A stretch of 64,000 nucleotides of DNA from Euptelea pleiosperma (GCA_035048495.1 CM068547.1:27411913-27475912), one strand, 5' to 3'. Counted from the first letter of the stretch, positions 1 through 11,299 are shown. The notes: generated by a model from the letters alone, not told the origin. Made by a program: numbers and translations.

Positions 1-1120
1 ATGACAGTTTTAACACTATATTTAACAATATATTTATATTTCGATTCTGGTTCTTATCAGTTTGGTTCCAATATTAAACTATCTAGAACCGAAACTCTTA
101 TTATTGGTTCGGTTCTGGTTCAATTCACTACAAAATGGCAAATTTAATAAGGATCCAAGCTCTAAACTCAAGATCTGAATTCCTAATACTAATATTCGAA
201 GACAAATTGGTACGTTCCTAATACTAATACCAATTCCTAATACAAATTGGTACAGTTCTTAGACACTCTTAGTTAGCCCATCTCTACATGGACCTACAAA
301 CCAAAAAGCAGCCTGATTGGTCATTTCTAACCGTCGGACTTGAGTCTTTTTTTAATCGTTGGATTCAAGCATTATTTCAGGCACTGAGATCCAATGGGTT
401 AGAAATAAAAAATCAAACTGATTGTCCAAGTGGCTCATATGAACGTTCGTAAGCAAGTGGAATCTACAAGTACTAGTTTTTTTCAACAGGAAAGACCAGG
501 ACCATCCTTCTTAACCACACACCAAAAATCAGCCTAGTTGGTGATTTCGAGCCATTTGATTCCAGCACTTTGTCTTCATTGGCTTGGAAGTTGGAACCCA
601 TTCATAGGCGTGTTCATGAAACCCACGGTGAAAAAGTGCTCGAATCCAATGGATAGAAATCACCAATCAAGCTATTTTCTGTGTAGGCCCGCCAAGGTCT
701 GGTCAAACATTCACGACAAAAATGGGCCCAAAAGAGAATGACACGTGTTGAAGGATCTTTATTAAATTTTCTATACATAATTCTGGAGACATCCTAGTCC
801 CTGCCTCCATAGCAAGAGTGATCAGTGATTCAACACTGAAAGCCAGACTCCCATTTCTCGTTTCCCTAGAATGTTTTCTAGTTTTTGTTCCGTCTAAAAT
901 TCTCTCATCTGTTTCCACATTTACTTTTGTCCGACTTCTGTCGGTTCAAAAGACAAGCAAATGGTCGTGGTGGAACTACAAACCCAAACCTTCGTTCATG
1001 TTTTCAAATAATGACTGGAAGCAGATTGAGTTCTCTTACAAGCTTCACAAGGTAAGCCATCAACCCTTTCAGTGTTCTTTCTTTAGGACTTCATTTTTTT
1101 TTGTTTGAGAAGCTAAGAGA
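1..1120. other. Gene-free region with degenerate inverted-repeat remnants
   Basis: No coding exon is recognisable. At 41-130 there are short direct repeats of a GGTTC-type motif. Between about 280 and 720 the sequence resembles the central part of the long-TIR MITE family described further right (phrases for 'aaaatcagcc', 'gtggtgatttc', 'gtaggtccacc'). A similar palindromic core recurs at 11715-11890. The last 100 bases directly precede the start codon of the broken LRR gene and may be its old promoter, but no convincing TATA box is visible. Confidence 0.4.
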
Positions 1121-1575
1121 ATGAGAACTGCTTTCAAATTCTTCTTCTTCTTTGTTGTTTGGACCCATTTCGTGTCTGGTTTGAGCTCTGATGGAGAAGC
1201 TCTACTTTCGCTCTTGAACAATTGGACGGTACCTCCCTCCATCAAATCGAGTTGGAATTTCGCTTATTCCACGCCATGTTACTGGTAAGGAATCCAATGC
1301 GACCACAACCACAATGTCATATCAATGAAAATGTCAGATTATGGGCTATTTGGAAGATTTGGACTAGCAATTAGGCAATTAAGATACCTCAAGACAATTG
1401 ATCTCAGCAAAAATAGTATTTCCGGAGCGAACTTCACAGAGTTAGGGAATTGTAGCAATCTCGAATACTTGGATTTATCAAAAAACAATTTCACTGGAGG
1501 AATACCGGGGTCCTTGTTTCAGATTCCAAATTTGGTAACTCTGTCTCAACATGAATAACTTCACTAGGTTCAATC
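1121..1575 (+). pseudogene. LRR receptor kinase N-terminal fragment (PEPR-like), disabled
   Basis: The frame from the ATG at 1121 gives a hydrophobic signal peptide (Phe-rich, residues 1-20), an LRRNT cap (GEALLSLLNNW, then a WxxxxC-type C-W...C spacing) and plant LRR units with LxxLxLSxNxxxGxIP spacing (LKTIDLSKNSISGANF, LEYLDLSKNNFTGGIP). The cap and first repeats resemble PEPR-type receptor kinases that sense Pep danger peptides; this assignment is from family knowledge and was not searched. An in-frame TAA at 1286-1288 interrupts the cap, and a frameshift near 1545 is needed to continue the next repeat. The LRR reading then stops and LINE sequence begins, so the gene is dead. The continuation lies 4.6 kb downstream at 6231. 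Confidence 0.8.
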
Positions 1576-2286
1576 CTTGTCTAATGTGAGGATTTTTTTT
1601 CTTCAGAAGCCCTTACCCTTTAGATTTGAAAACATGTGGTTGAAGTATAATGGATTCAAAGAAAAAGTTAAAATGTGGTAGGAGTCATTTGAATTTGAGG
1701 GTAGTGCGGGCTTCATGACGATAAATAAGCTCAAGGCCTTGAAAATAAAACTTAAGGAATTGAACGTTTCGAAATTTGGTATGGTGGAAGTAAAGATAAG
1801 ACACTTTGGAACAAATCATATGCATAGACAAGTGGGAAGAGCAAAGAGATTTGGAATTAGATGAGAAGGCAAATATAGAGGATCTTAAGAAGGAATTTTA
1901 GAAATGGGCATCTTTTGAGGAAATCAAATGGAAGAAGAGATCTAGGGTAAAGTCCTTAAAGGAGGGTGATAGCAACACCAAATTTTTCCACAAGATGGCT
2001 AATCTTAAAAGACAAAATAATTGCATTTCTTCTATTAAGATTGGGGACAGGACTTTCGTAGAAGAAGAGGAACTCAAATACCGCTATTTTACTCGCGCTT
2101 ATACTCAGAGTCAGTCATCGATAGGCCGAGATTGGATGGATTTCATTTTGACTACATTAGGGAGGAGTCTAAAAGAAATCTTGAAAGTCCTTTCAGTGGG
2201 GAGGAAGTAAGAGTATCAGTATTCGAATTGTCAAGGGAGAAATCTCCAGGCCCAGATAGATTATCATTGTTATTTTTCCAAGAGTG

Positions 2287-3283
2287 TTCGGTGTTATCTG
2301 TATGATATATTCATAGAAAATAGAAGAATAGGAGAGGATAATAACAAAATAAATCAAATTAAAAACTCACGACTTATTGGCAAGTAAAATGGATCGAGGC
2401 TTGTGTTGGACACAATAGCCTTAAGACAAATTCGTCCCCTTATTGCAGTGCTAAAGGTCTCTGGACGTCTGTCTCCTAGGATACAACGATCTCGACGTAT
2501 AGAAATAGCACTTAATCCACACATCTGGCGAATCGAAATTGTGTTCGTACCCTCACAGAAGAAAACTTATTAAATTCAATGAAAACTGATTAAAGCATGA
2601 AATTCTGTATTTTGAAAGAGGGGACGAAATAGGATTAAATAGAGAATGAGGTGGTTCGAGACGGTTATACCCATGTTCGATGAATCAGAATAATTGTTTG
2701 ACAGTTATTCCCATATTCAATGAACCAGAGAAAACAATGAATTCGCCCAAGTCATTAAGGAAAGCCCGAAGCCCAATGTCGGCCCATAAATAAAGTAGTA
2801 AAACTTTAGGTATTCGCGCACCCACGTGAGGCTTAAAGCCGAGATTTGCACCCCCTTACGGGCGTGACACATGCAGGACGCACGCCGCCAGCGGGCACGC
2901 ATTAAGGAATTTCGGATCCCAAGATCCAAATCTTTTTATTCCTCATGGGCCCCTGTGTGCTCGTGAGCCCATCCACTATTCACTTTGTGCTTACAAGTCT
3001 CTATAGAACAACTTCTGTATATAGTTGCATTCCAATCTTGTTGTTTTCTAATGTGTGACTAAAGTTTTTCACAAACTTTACTCACTTGCAAACATTACAA
3101 GTAGGGTAGTTTAGAGTCAATTTTTCATTCACCTATAAAGGGTCTTGGTTAAATAATTTAACCACATTATTCTCCATACCAAGGAGATGAAAAACCAAGA
3201 TAAGTAGGGTCCCACTTTTATTTATGCCCAGAGTGACCCCGTTAGTCACATTTTCAAGTTTTTCAACCCGAAATTTTCCAACA
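2287..3283. mobile_element. ~1 kb insertion inside the LINE, class uncertain
   Basis: LINE coding sequence reads up to a FFQEC-like motif ending at 2286 and resumes at 3284 with the continuation (WEIVRIDMMKVF-like). The intervening ~997 bases therefore arrived after the LINE. They contain no recognisable coding domain. The only terminal symmetry is a short GTGTT at the left against AACAC at the right. It could be a solo LTR or a non-autonomous DNA element. Confidence 0.55.
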
Positions 3284-5523
3284 CTGGGAGATAGTAAGAA
3301 TTGACATGATGAAAGTCTTTGAGGAGCTCCATGCGAAGAATTACATGGAGTTTGGCAGCAATCAAACATTTATTGCTTTTATTCCAAAAATATAAGGAGC
3401 ACAGGACATTAGAGATCCATGCTCATCAGTTTAGTAAGAGGCATTTACAAGATAGTTGCGAAGGTCTTAGTTTCCCGCTTTAAAAAGGTGATAAACGAGA
3501 TTATATCGGGAGAATAAGGGCCAGTTGTAAAGGGAAGACAAATTTTCGATGGGGTGTTGATTGCCAATGCGTGTATAGATTCGAGATGTAGATCAGGAGA
3601 ACCGAGGATTGTCTGCAAGATAGATCTAGAAAAGGCCTATGACCATGTTAATTGGGAGTTCTTAAATTATATGTTGAATAGGATGGGCTTCGGCACAAAT
3701 GGGGAATTTGGATGCGTACGTAAATGTGTTATGTCCCCTCATTTCCCGATCTTAATCAATAGATCTCCCTCAAGGCACTTCAAGAGTTCTAGGGGTCTAA
3801 GACATGGAGACCCATTGTCCCATTTTCTTTTCATTATGGTTGTAGAAGTGTTGGGTAGAATGATTTCTAAAGGGGTATCGATGGGGGAGCTAACTGGCTT
3901 TAAAGCAAGTAGAGAGGGTGTTGATATTTTTCAGTTTGCAGACGACACATTAGTATTTGTGTTAGGTGTTAGGAGGCAATTGACATTTTTGAGATACTTC
4001 CTATATTGTTTCGAAGTATGCTCAAGTCTCAAAATTAATTTTAATAAGAGTAAGATTATGAGTATAGGGGACGTCGGGAATTTAGAGGATTTGGCCAGGA
4101 TTTTAGTTTATTCCACCACCTCCTTACCTGTAACATACTCCGATCTTCCCTTGGAGCGTCGTATAAACAAAAATCGATCTGGAATCCAACGATTGAGAGA
4201 ATACGTAGGAGACTCACTCTAGAAAGAAAAATACTTATCAAAAGGGGGAAAATGGTACTGATTAAGAGTACACTTTCAAGCACCGCCCCGATTTACTTCA
4301 TGTTATTGTTCTCAATCCCAATTAGTGTAGAGAAAAAATCGTGAGAATGATGAGGAATTTCCTATGGAACGACAAGGAATGTACTTTCATTATCACTTGG
4401 TGAAATGTGAACAAGTGTGCCTTCCTAAAGAGAAAGGGGGGATAGGCATCAAGAGAAAAGGGTTGATGAATTTGGCTCTCTCGAAAAAATGGATATAGAG
4501 GTTCTGGAAGGAGATGAGAGATTTGTGGCATCTAGTGATTGTTGGCAAATCTAGTAAAGAACCTAGAGGTTGGTTCTCGAAAGGTTCTAGGTTATCTTAC
4601 GGGTGTGATGTATGGAAATGAATTCTCAAGGGTAAGGAGAGAGTGCTAGAGGGTCTAGACAAGTTTTGGGTGATGAGACTAGAATAAGATTTTGAGAGGA
4701 CATATGGTGTGGTGATCGTCGCTTTATGGAGGCTTTTTCACATCTTTATTCTCTATCCCAATGGAAAGACCAATTCATTGCCTCGGTTTGGATCCAGAAT
4801 AGTCAAAAGGGGTCTTGGGACTTAGATATATCCAGGAGGAACCTCCTTGAATGAAAAAGAGAACAATTGGGATCCTTGAGGGACTTATTGCATCACCGTA
4901 TAGTCATACCAATTCCTAGGTTCACTCCAAATCCGGATGTTTCGCGGTACGTTCCTTTTATGACCTCATTTCCTATTACACTACCTCACAGTCAACTTCG
5001 CCTCCGTGCTTAAAAATTTGGGAAGCTAAAGTACCCTCTAAAATTCACTTTTTCGCATGGACCTCATCCCTAAACAAAATACTCGTTGTTGAAAAATTGA
5101 TTGCTCAAAAGTGGATCTTGGTAAATTTATGTACTATGTGTAAATTCAATGGGGAAAATATAAATCACCTACTTTTGCATTGTGACTTTGCTACACATAT
5201 ATGGTCCCTGATGTAGGTGGGTATTTCTTGGCTAAGAAGATCGGGATGTTATTAGGCGGGTGGCCTAAGATCATCAAAAAGGGGGACAATCTTATGGAAG
5301 ATGATACCGTTTGTGGTAATCTGGGAACTTTGGTAGGAAAGAAATAGAAGGATATTCAAGGGAAAAGAAGGCTCTTTACACGATATCATCATCGACATAA
5401 AGGCCTCACTATACATGGGGTAGTGTTTCCCAAGACATGAGGGGTGTTTTCTTTTCGGACATGGTGTTTAGGTTTGAAGCATTGTTGGCATGATAGATTG
5501 TTTGTTTTGTGCCTTTTAGTTTT

Positions 5524-5902
5524 GGGCCGGGATATTCACACCCGTGTTTTCAATCACAAAACAGACATAACAAATTTCATTTTACAACATTGTCCCTTAT
5601 TTTTCACTCACTAAACCCATCCAAAAAAAATCAGAAAATAAAAAAAAATAGAGGAGAAGAAGAAAGAGAAGAAGAAGAAGAAGAGGAAGAGTAGGACGCT
5701 GCCGCCGCCACCACCACCACCGAAGCATGTATGTCTCTCCTTCTCTCTCCATCTCCCTCTCTATTCTAGGCCGGGCTTCCGAGGCAGCCCAGAACTAAGA
5801 GAGGGAGGGAGAAAGGGGGAGAAGGAGAAGGAGAGGGAGAGAGAGGGAATGTTAATAGAGAGGAAGAGAGGGAATGTAGAGAAAGAGAGAGAAGGGAAGG
5901 GC

Positions 5903-5939
<37 letters not shown>

Positions 5940-6118
5940 GGAGAGACGTACTTCTCTCTTCTTCTTCTTCTTCTTCTTCTTCTTCTATTTTTTTTTTAGT
6001 TTTGTGTGGATGGGTGTGAGGAGTTATTTGGATGTGAAGAGTCAGGGGTCAATTTTAGGTGGGTTTAGTGAGTAGGTGGGTTTTGTGAGTGAAAACGCGG
6101 GTGTGAATATCCCGTCCC
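5524..6118. mobile_element. hAT-like non-autonomous element with 8-bp target duplication
   Basis: The two ends are inverted copies of each other. The left starts GGGCCGGGATATTCACACCC and the right end, read in reverse complement, starts GGGACGGGATATTCACACCC. The arms match for about 40 bases. An exact 8-bp duplication TTAGTTTT flanks the element (5516-5523 and 6119-6126), which fits the hAT superfamily. The interior has no coding capacity and is dominated by GAA/GA and CT/CTT microsatellite tracts that can themselves fold back. It lies within the 3' part of the LINE, so it is younger than that insertion. Confidence 0.8.
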
Positions 6119-6230
6119 TTAGTTTTCTTTTGTCTCTTCGTCTATGTACTCTGCGATCTCCTCGATCTCTTTATTAATATATACTATAATCTTGACTTAT
6201 AAAAAAAAATCACGTCCAGTATAGGAAACA

Positions 6231-6740
6231 TGTCTGAGATTACACATCTGCCGTTGAGTTTTAATCAATTATCAGGGATTATACATTACTCTATTGGAAA
6301 TTGCACTAAATTAGAAATACTTCTTCTCAATGATAACAGGTTGGCTGGGAATATACCGCCTTCCTTGGTTTTCTAATTAAGCTTTGGGGCTTTGACTTTG
6401 CTAATAACTCTTTGTCAGGGAATACATCGCCTTCCTTTAGCTTACTAAGTAACCTTTGGATCGTTGACCTTTGTAATAACTTGTTATCTCGGAATGTACT
6501 ACCTTCCCTTGGCTTAGTAAAGTTTGGATCCTTAAACTTTCTAATAATTTACTGTCTACGTAACTTTTCGAGACTTGACTTTTCTAATAACTTATTGTCT
6601 AGGAATATACCACCTGAAATTGGGAACTGTAGGCTCCTATCATGGTTAGTTATGCATGAAAACCAGCTCAAAGGGGGGATTATGAGCGAATTGGGGAAAT
6701 TAAGAAATTTAGAGTTCCTCTAGTTGTCTACTAACTATTT
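6231..6740 (+). pseudogene. LRR fragment, PEPR-like middle section of the broken receptor
   Basis: The reading resumes with LRR units: LSFNQLSGIIHYSIGNCTKL and LLNDNRLAGNIPPSL, ending at a TAA at 6374-6376. A frame shift then leads to further units containing NIPPEIGNC, a LVMHENQLKGG segment and SELGKLRNLEFL, ending at a TAG at about 6721. The IGNCTKLE and IPPEIGNC units again resemble PEPR-type ectodomains. Several near-identical units with the phrase NNLLS indicate internal repeat duplication. With 1121-1575 this forms the 5' side of one ancestral locus cut by the LINE. Confidence 0.7.
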
Positions 6741-7636
6741 GATTGGAGAAATCACACCATCGATTTGTGAAGTGAGATCTCTTGGTCTAGATTGACTAAT
6801 AGATTTCATGGTCTAGTCGGGCATCCCCAAACCAATCATGCTTTCTCCATGTTGTGTATCATTGACCTCTCTTACAATAATTTTACAGGAGAGTTTCTAG
6901 TAGAATACTTTTCTCACTGGAATGTCATGATGGCAGCGGATGTGAATAAATCAGATTTGAAGTATATGCATGGGAAGCGACTACTATAAAGATTCAGTAA
7001 CAGTGATGGACATAGGCCTAGAGATGGAAATGAAGAAGATCTTGACCATCTTCACAGCCGTTGATCTCTCAAACAACAAATTCCAAGGAGAGATTCCAGA
7101 ATCAATAGAGAATCTTAAGTCGCTCATTGTGCTCAACTGGTCTCACAACAGTCTCATAGGCCACATCCCATTGACTTTAGGGAATTTGACAGATCTTGAG
7201 TCCTTAGATCTCTCTCAAAACACACTCTCAGGAGAGATCCCTTAACAGCTTACGAGTCTAATATTCCTTGAAGTCTTGAACCTCTCACAAAATTGTCTTG
7301 TGGGACCTATACCATGAGGCAAACAATTTGAAACATTTACAAATGCTTCATTTGATGGGAACTTAGGATTATGTGGATTCCCATTGTCAAAGAAATACAG
7401 AGAGACGACATGCCACCACAACAAGAAATCCAACAAAGCCAGGTTTAGAGTTCATGAATGAATTTGATTGGAAAGTCATGTGGATGGGATACGGGTGTGG
7501 ACTAGTAATTGGAGTGGTCTTCAGACATATCATGTTTTGCAAGAAGTATGAATGGTTCACAAGAATTGTGGGAGTAGGAAGATTTAGGCAAGGAAAGAGG
7601 TTGATTAAGAGTTGGCAGAGGAGAGGAGGAAGATGA
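6741..7636 (+). pseudogene. RLP-type (Cf-9/RLP12-like) receptor C-terminus, disabled
   Basis: The sequence switches from PEPR-like LRRs to the C-terminal half of a receptor-like protein without a kinase. In order there is a FSMLCIIDLSYNNFTGEF unit, the RLP-typical island with YYKDSVTVMDIGLEME, the last LRRs (AVDLSNNKFQGEIPESI, LESLDLSQNTLSGEIP), the LRRCT-like NASFDGNLGLCGFPLS, an acidic-to-W juxtamembrane segment (NEFDWKVMW) and one transmembrane helix starting MGYGCGLVIGVVF, then a short basic tail. It is inactivated by in-frame stops at 7243-7245 and 7315-7317 and by a frameshift around 7420-7440. No kinase domain follows. The family call is from recognised motifs and was not searched. Confidence 0.8.
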
Positions 7637-9164
7637 AACATTGATTCAAATAATTGGTGTGGAAGAGGTTAGCACAAATACATTGAGGTACACAAGTAGG
7701 CAAACTCATTATCGGTGTGTCACATAAATCGCAAACCCAAATATAATTGTCCATGTGATCTATATATCAAGGAAGCGAAACTAGAACCGACTTCCAGATC
7801 CATTATTTTGAGGTCCAAATCATTGTACTTAGGAACTGAACCGAACCAACCCGTTGACGTCTCTAAACATGTCCACACAAATCATTCTACAAATAAACAC
7901 CCCTTACTCATATATTCAAGCACATAAGTTCAGTTGAGCTTATCTATTGCCTAGGTGGAAATCTACAATACAAAATTCTGTATCAACATTTTGATGTAGA
8001 AGCCTCTCGAATTACCACATAGTACACTCTTCGGGCCTGTAATACGCTGAACTTTTGTTCTAGGGTATTAGGGTAATATTCTCTATTAGATATAAATGTC
8101 AATTTTAATTTGCTGACTAGGATTAATTACTAGATTGTAAGAATCGACACTTAGTAAATTTCAAAACTTAACCCTAGAGAGAAAATCAACCTTAGAATTT
8201 GCTTGGCATTCAAATGAACTTAAGACACCTCTTCATTTTCTAATCTTAGAATATGTGCACTTTTTCAACATCTAATAATGTATGTAACACAATAAGAGAA
8301 TAATAAAATTTTTGGCGACGGGACTCATAAGAGCCCTAGTTGGACTAAACTCATTCAAAACACATCCATTTGACATCAAAACGGCGAATCGACATTTTCG
8401 GCATGATCGTACACATCAATAGACTCTATACATTCAATAATCTCACCAACTTTATTTTCCTTATTTTCAGACTCGAATTAGGGTTTCCATGAATAGTAGG
8501 ACCCATTGGTAAAATTTAACATTTAATAGATACATTTTCAATTTTGAAAAAATTTAGAGAGTAATCAAATGAATTATGATGATTCGCGCATAATGGCGTA
8601 ATTTCTAACATAATGCATGATTTATAAGTGTTTAAATTATTAATCTAAGTAATTTCATGTTTGATTGAGTTATAATCGTTGGGTGGGCCCTGTAGGACCA
8701 ATTTAGAGACCTTTTGGGCTTAGAAATAACCTTAATGAAGCCTAGTAGATACATATGGGCCTTGGACCCATTTCTAACTCATAATTAATTAAAAATAAGA
8801 GTTTTAGATGGGTGAAAAGGCCACCCTTTTGAAAGTTACTAAAATCACTTCTCATTCCCTTTATGACGTAATTATGATGTGCAAGGGTAGAGGTATTAGT
8901 GTAGAAGCCCGACCCGAGATACATGTAGCTAGGCCCAATAATAGCCCAGCCCATTACAAGTCCACCGAGGCCAACAATAGATATAATGTGCCAAGCCCTT
9001 AGGGCCAGGCCTAAACTAATTTTATTAAAAATTACGGCCAAAACTGGCCCATATATATGGCAGGTCTTAAAATCACTCATGGGTAGATCCTACTAGGCCC
9101 ATAAATGCAGTTAAAGATGGACCCATTCGGCCGGGCCTAAAAGACAAACCAATGCCACCGTCCC
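7637..9164. other. Intergenic sequence without recognisable genes
   Basis: AT-rich sequence with no coding exon, tRNA or clear transposon ends that I can support. A GGCCC-rich patch at about 8880-9130 suggests a decayed hAT-like repeat. Confidence 0.4.
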
Positions 9165-10488
9165 AAGGATGGCAATTTGGTCCGCAGCCCACAGCCCAGC
9201 CCAAGCCCAGCCAGTTTATCTAGGCCCAAGCCCGACCCAGCCCGAAGTTGAGCCCGGCCCCAGTCCGTGAATATGTTGGGTCGGTCTTGGGTTTGAAAAC
9301 AAAGCCCGAGCAGGGCCTGCCTATTGAGCATGTATTTGATGCTTTTTTTTTTTTTTTTTTTTTTTTGGTATTAAAGTTCATCTTAACACAAGTTGGTGGA
9401 AAAAAAATACTTTAAGAAATATTTTGCCTTTTCCATGGTTTACTTTGGTATACGAGTAAATTTTAGCAAATCAAATGATTAATATATTTGATATAAACTA
9501 TAGGGTCAGGATGGGGGGACAACCATTTTTTACAACTATTTTTGACAACCATTTGGGTGGACCCACATAGAAGATGAATCAATGGCTGATTTTTGGTGAG
9601 GACGATCTCCTCACTGTATAGATCACCCCAACAAAAAATCAGCCCATTCTGAAATTTCTAACCTTGTGGTTTCAAGTTACATGTAAAAAATAGACAGTCC
9701 ATAAGTCTTCAACTTCTAAACCAGTCTACAAATATTGGAATGATTTGAATTTTTGTGAGGATGATCTCGTCACCATAGAGATCATCCTCACCAAAAATAA
9801 GCCATTGATTCATCTTCTATGTGGGTCCGCCAAATGGTTGTCAAAAATGGTTGTCCCTCGACCCCGACCCTTAACTATATAAGTATACTTATTGAGTCAT
9901 ACCTTTGAGGTAAAATTCAAAGGCTGGCAGCGCACAAAGATTGAGAAAAAGACATGATTTTTTATCGTTGGATGTAATATTTTAATAATATTATTTTTTA
10001 CCGTTGAATCTGAGTTTTTTTGGATGACTGATCAAGTTGATCTTTGGTATGTAGGTCCACCAAGAGGTGGTCCAACTCCAAACATCCATCAGTTTGGTTA
10101 ATCCCTAGGTGGATCTAGAAACCAAAAATCAACCAAGAGGTGGTCCAATATGAGCCACATGGCACATTCTTAGAGTACACTGATTGTATGGATGTTTGTC
10201 AAAGCTTATGTGGATCTAGAAACCAAAAACTAACCTGATTAGTGATTTCTAAGCATTGGATTAGGGTCATTTTCATGTGACCAGCCCAAGCCCATTACCA
10301 AGCCCGCGACACGGCCCGTCGGCCCTACTATGGATCGGGTCACGGGCTGGGCCTGAGTTTGAGTTTTAGACTAAGGCCGGGTCTGCAGCCCTGGCCTGAG
10401 TAGCCTGCGGCCTTCACCAACCCGGCCCAACTTAGGCCCATCCCGAGGCAGGCCAGGCCCGGCCCGGTGGGCCAAATTGCCACCCTTA
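9165..10488. mobile_element. GC-rich hAT-like repeat with inverted ends, split by later insertions
   Basis: The left end (AAGGATGGCAATTTGGTCCG) and the right end in reverse complement (AAGGGTGGCAATTTGGCCCA) are inverted copies. Both are followed by arrays of AGCCC/GGCCC pyrimidine- and purine-skewed words (9180-9320 and 10290-10470). This layout is typical of a common plant hAT-like non-autonomous family, but no matching target duplication is visible. The middle holds a poly-T tract (about 9342-9366), a complete long-TIR MITE (9503-9870) and another partial one (about 10040-10260). Confidence 0.55.
9503..9870. mobile_element. Long-TIR MITE, Mutator-like, 9-bp target duplication
   Basis: This 368-bp element is almost entirely inverted repeat. 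It begins GGGTCAGGATGG and ends in CCCCGACCC; the arms share the GGACAACCATTTTT words and run well over 100 bases. Flanks are TAAACTATA (9494-9502) and TTAACTATA (9871-9879), a 9-bp duplication with one mismatch, as expected of Mutator-like elements. It has no coding capacity. A half copy of the same family lies at about 11360-11440. Confidence 0.75.
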
Positions 10489-11095
10489 CACAATCCTACA
10501 TTTGACATAATCGATCAAATGAAGGCTTTAGGTTTACCCAATCAGCATCCCATGGGCCATGTGGACCAATTGCTGATGTTATCGGGGTGGTACATTCTTC
10601 AGTGGGCCCAGCAGATTTATGGCGCTTAATAGCAACACCACCCAAAAAAATGCTTGGAGTGTCAGACAACCGCCAGATCATGGCAGGCTGAGAACGATCC
10701 TCTACAGCCGGTTCAACCACAACATGGATGCGCTCTGATCACACAGTCATATTTCATCTTGCAACGATCCTCTACAGCCGGTGATCCACAACTTGGAGGC
10801 CTAGCCGTTAATCACGCTCTGATCGCACGGTCATATAATTCATCGACCAGACTTAGGTTCCTGTCTCCTTAGAACTCAAGGATACAGAGGTACGAGCCTA
10901 TAGAACAGATCCTGTTCAAGTAAGGTCGTGCTCATTAGTTCCATCTTTACCTACTAAAACTACATTTCACGTTTCGCTTCTAGTCGATGTGGGACTAAAC
11001 ATTATCTGAATTCCAAAGGACAAACAAAATTCCAAACAACTTTATTAAAAAAAAGCAAGCAAACGGGGAAGCCGTTATCTTTATTATCAGAGTCA
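10489..11095. repeat. Gene-free stretch with a short imperfect tandem duplication
   Basis: The words ACGATCCTCTACAGCCGGT and CGCTCTGATC-CAC-GTCATAT occur twice, starting near 10694 and 10763, with an extra 12-base piece in the second copy. Short open frames exist here but resemble nothing known. No other feature is supported. Confidence 0.4.
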
Positions 11096-11147
11096 GGTTT
11101 CGATCCTGGGACCTTTGGTTGTTGGGCCACCACGCTTCCGTTGCGCT
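11096..11147 (-). pseudogene. Initiator tRNA-Met-derived pseudogene (partial)
   Basis: Read on the minus strand, the segment carries the body of a plant initiator tRNA-Met: CGGAAGCGTGG of the D arm, AGGTCCCAGGATCGAAACCT of the variable/T arm and CTCTGAT of the 3' acceptor strand. The anticodon loop is altered (no intact CAT in frame with the stem) and the 5' acceptor strand is missing, so it cannot form a normal tRNA. It may be a decayed tRNA gene or a tRNA-derived SINE head. Confidence 0.55.
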
Positions 11148-11299
11148 TTTAAACAGTCAGCAAAAATTATAAAATCATGGCCATTGGTTTACGAAATAGA
11201 TTTTGCAATCTAACAAATTAGGATGATTCAAAACTATATGCCCATTTCAACCTCAAGAGGTTGTTGATCAGACGGTTCACTTTGAAAAGCATGTGAGCC

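Larger units (their letters stand above)
1576..6210 (+). mobile_element. LINE (non-LTR retrotransposon), 5'-truncated, decayed
   Basis: Conceptual reading of the + strand shows plant L1-type LINE landmarks in order. The tail of the endonuclease region lies at about 1600-1830 (FRFENMWLKYNGFKEK). The linker before the RT is at 1900-2286, and the RT domain at 3290-4180 carries KIDLEKAYDHVNWEFL, GLRHGDPLS and the catalytic FADDT at about 3938. The connector and the C-terminal zinc-binding region follow to about 5400. Numerous stops and frameshifts show it is inactive. The 3' end is an A-rich tail near 6199-6209. It sits inside the LRR pseudogene, separating the 1121-1575 and 6231-7636 halves. Target duplications could not be identified securely. 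Two younger insertions (2287-3283 and 5524-6118) interrupt it. Confidence 0.85.

Noticed and set aside
3554..4222. 222-residue open frame as a host gene
   Set aside because: It contains LINE reverse transcriptase motifs (KIDLEKAYDHVNWEFL, GLRHGDPLS, FADDT) and is part of the decayed LINE.
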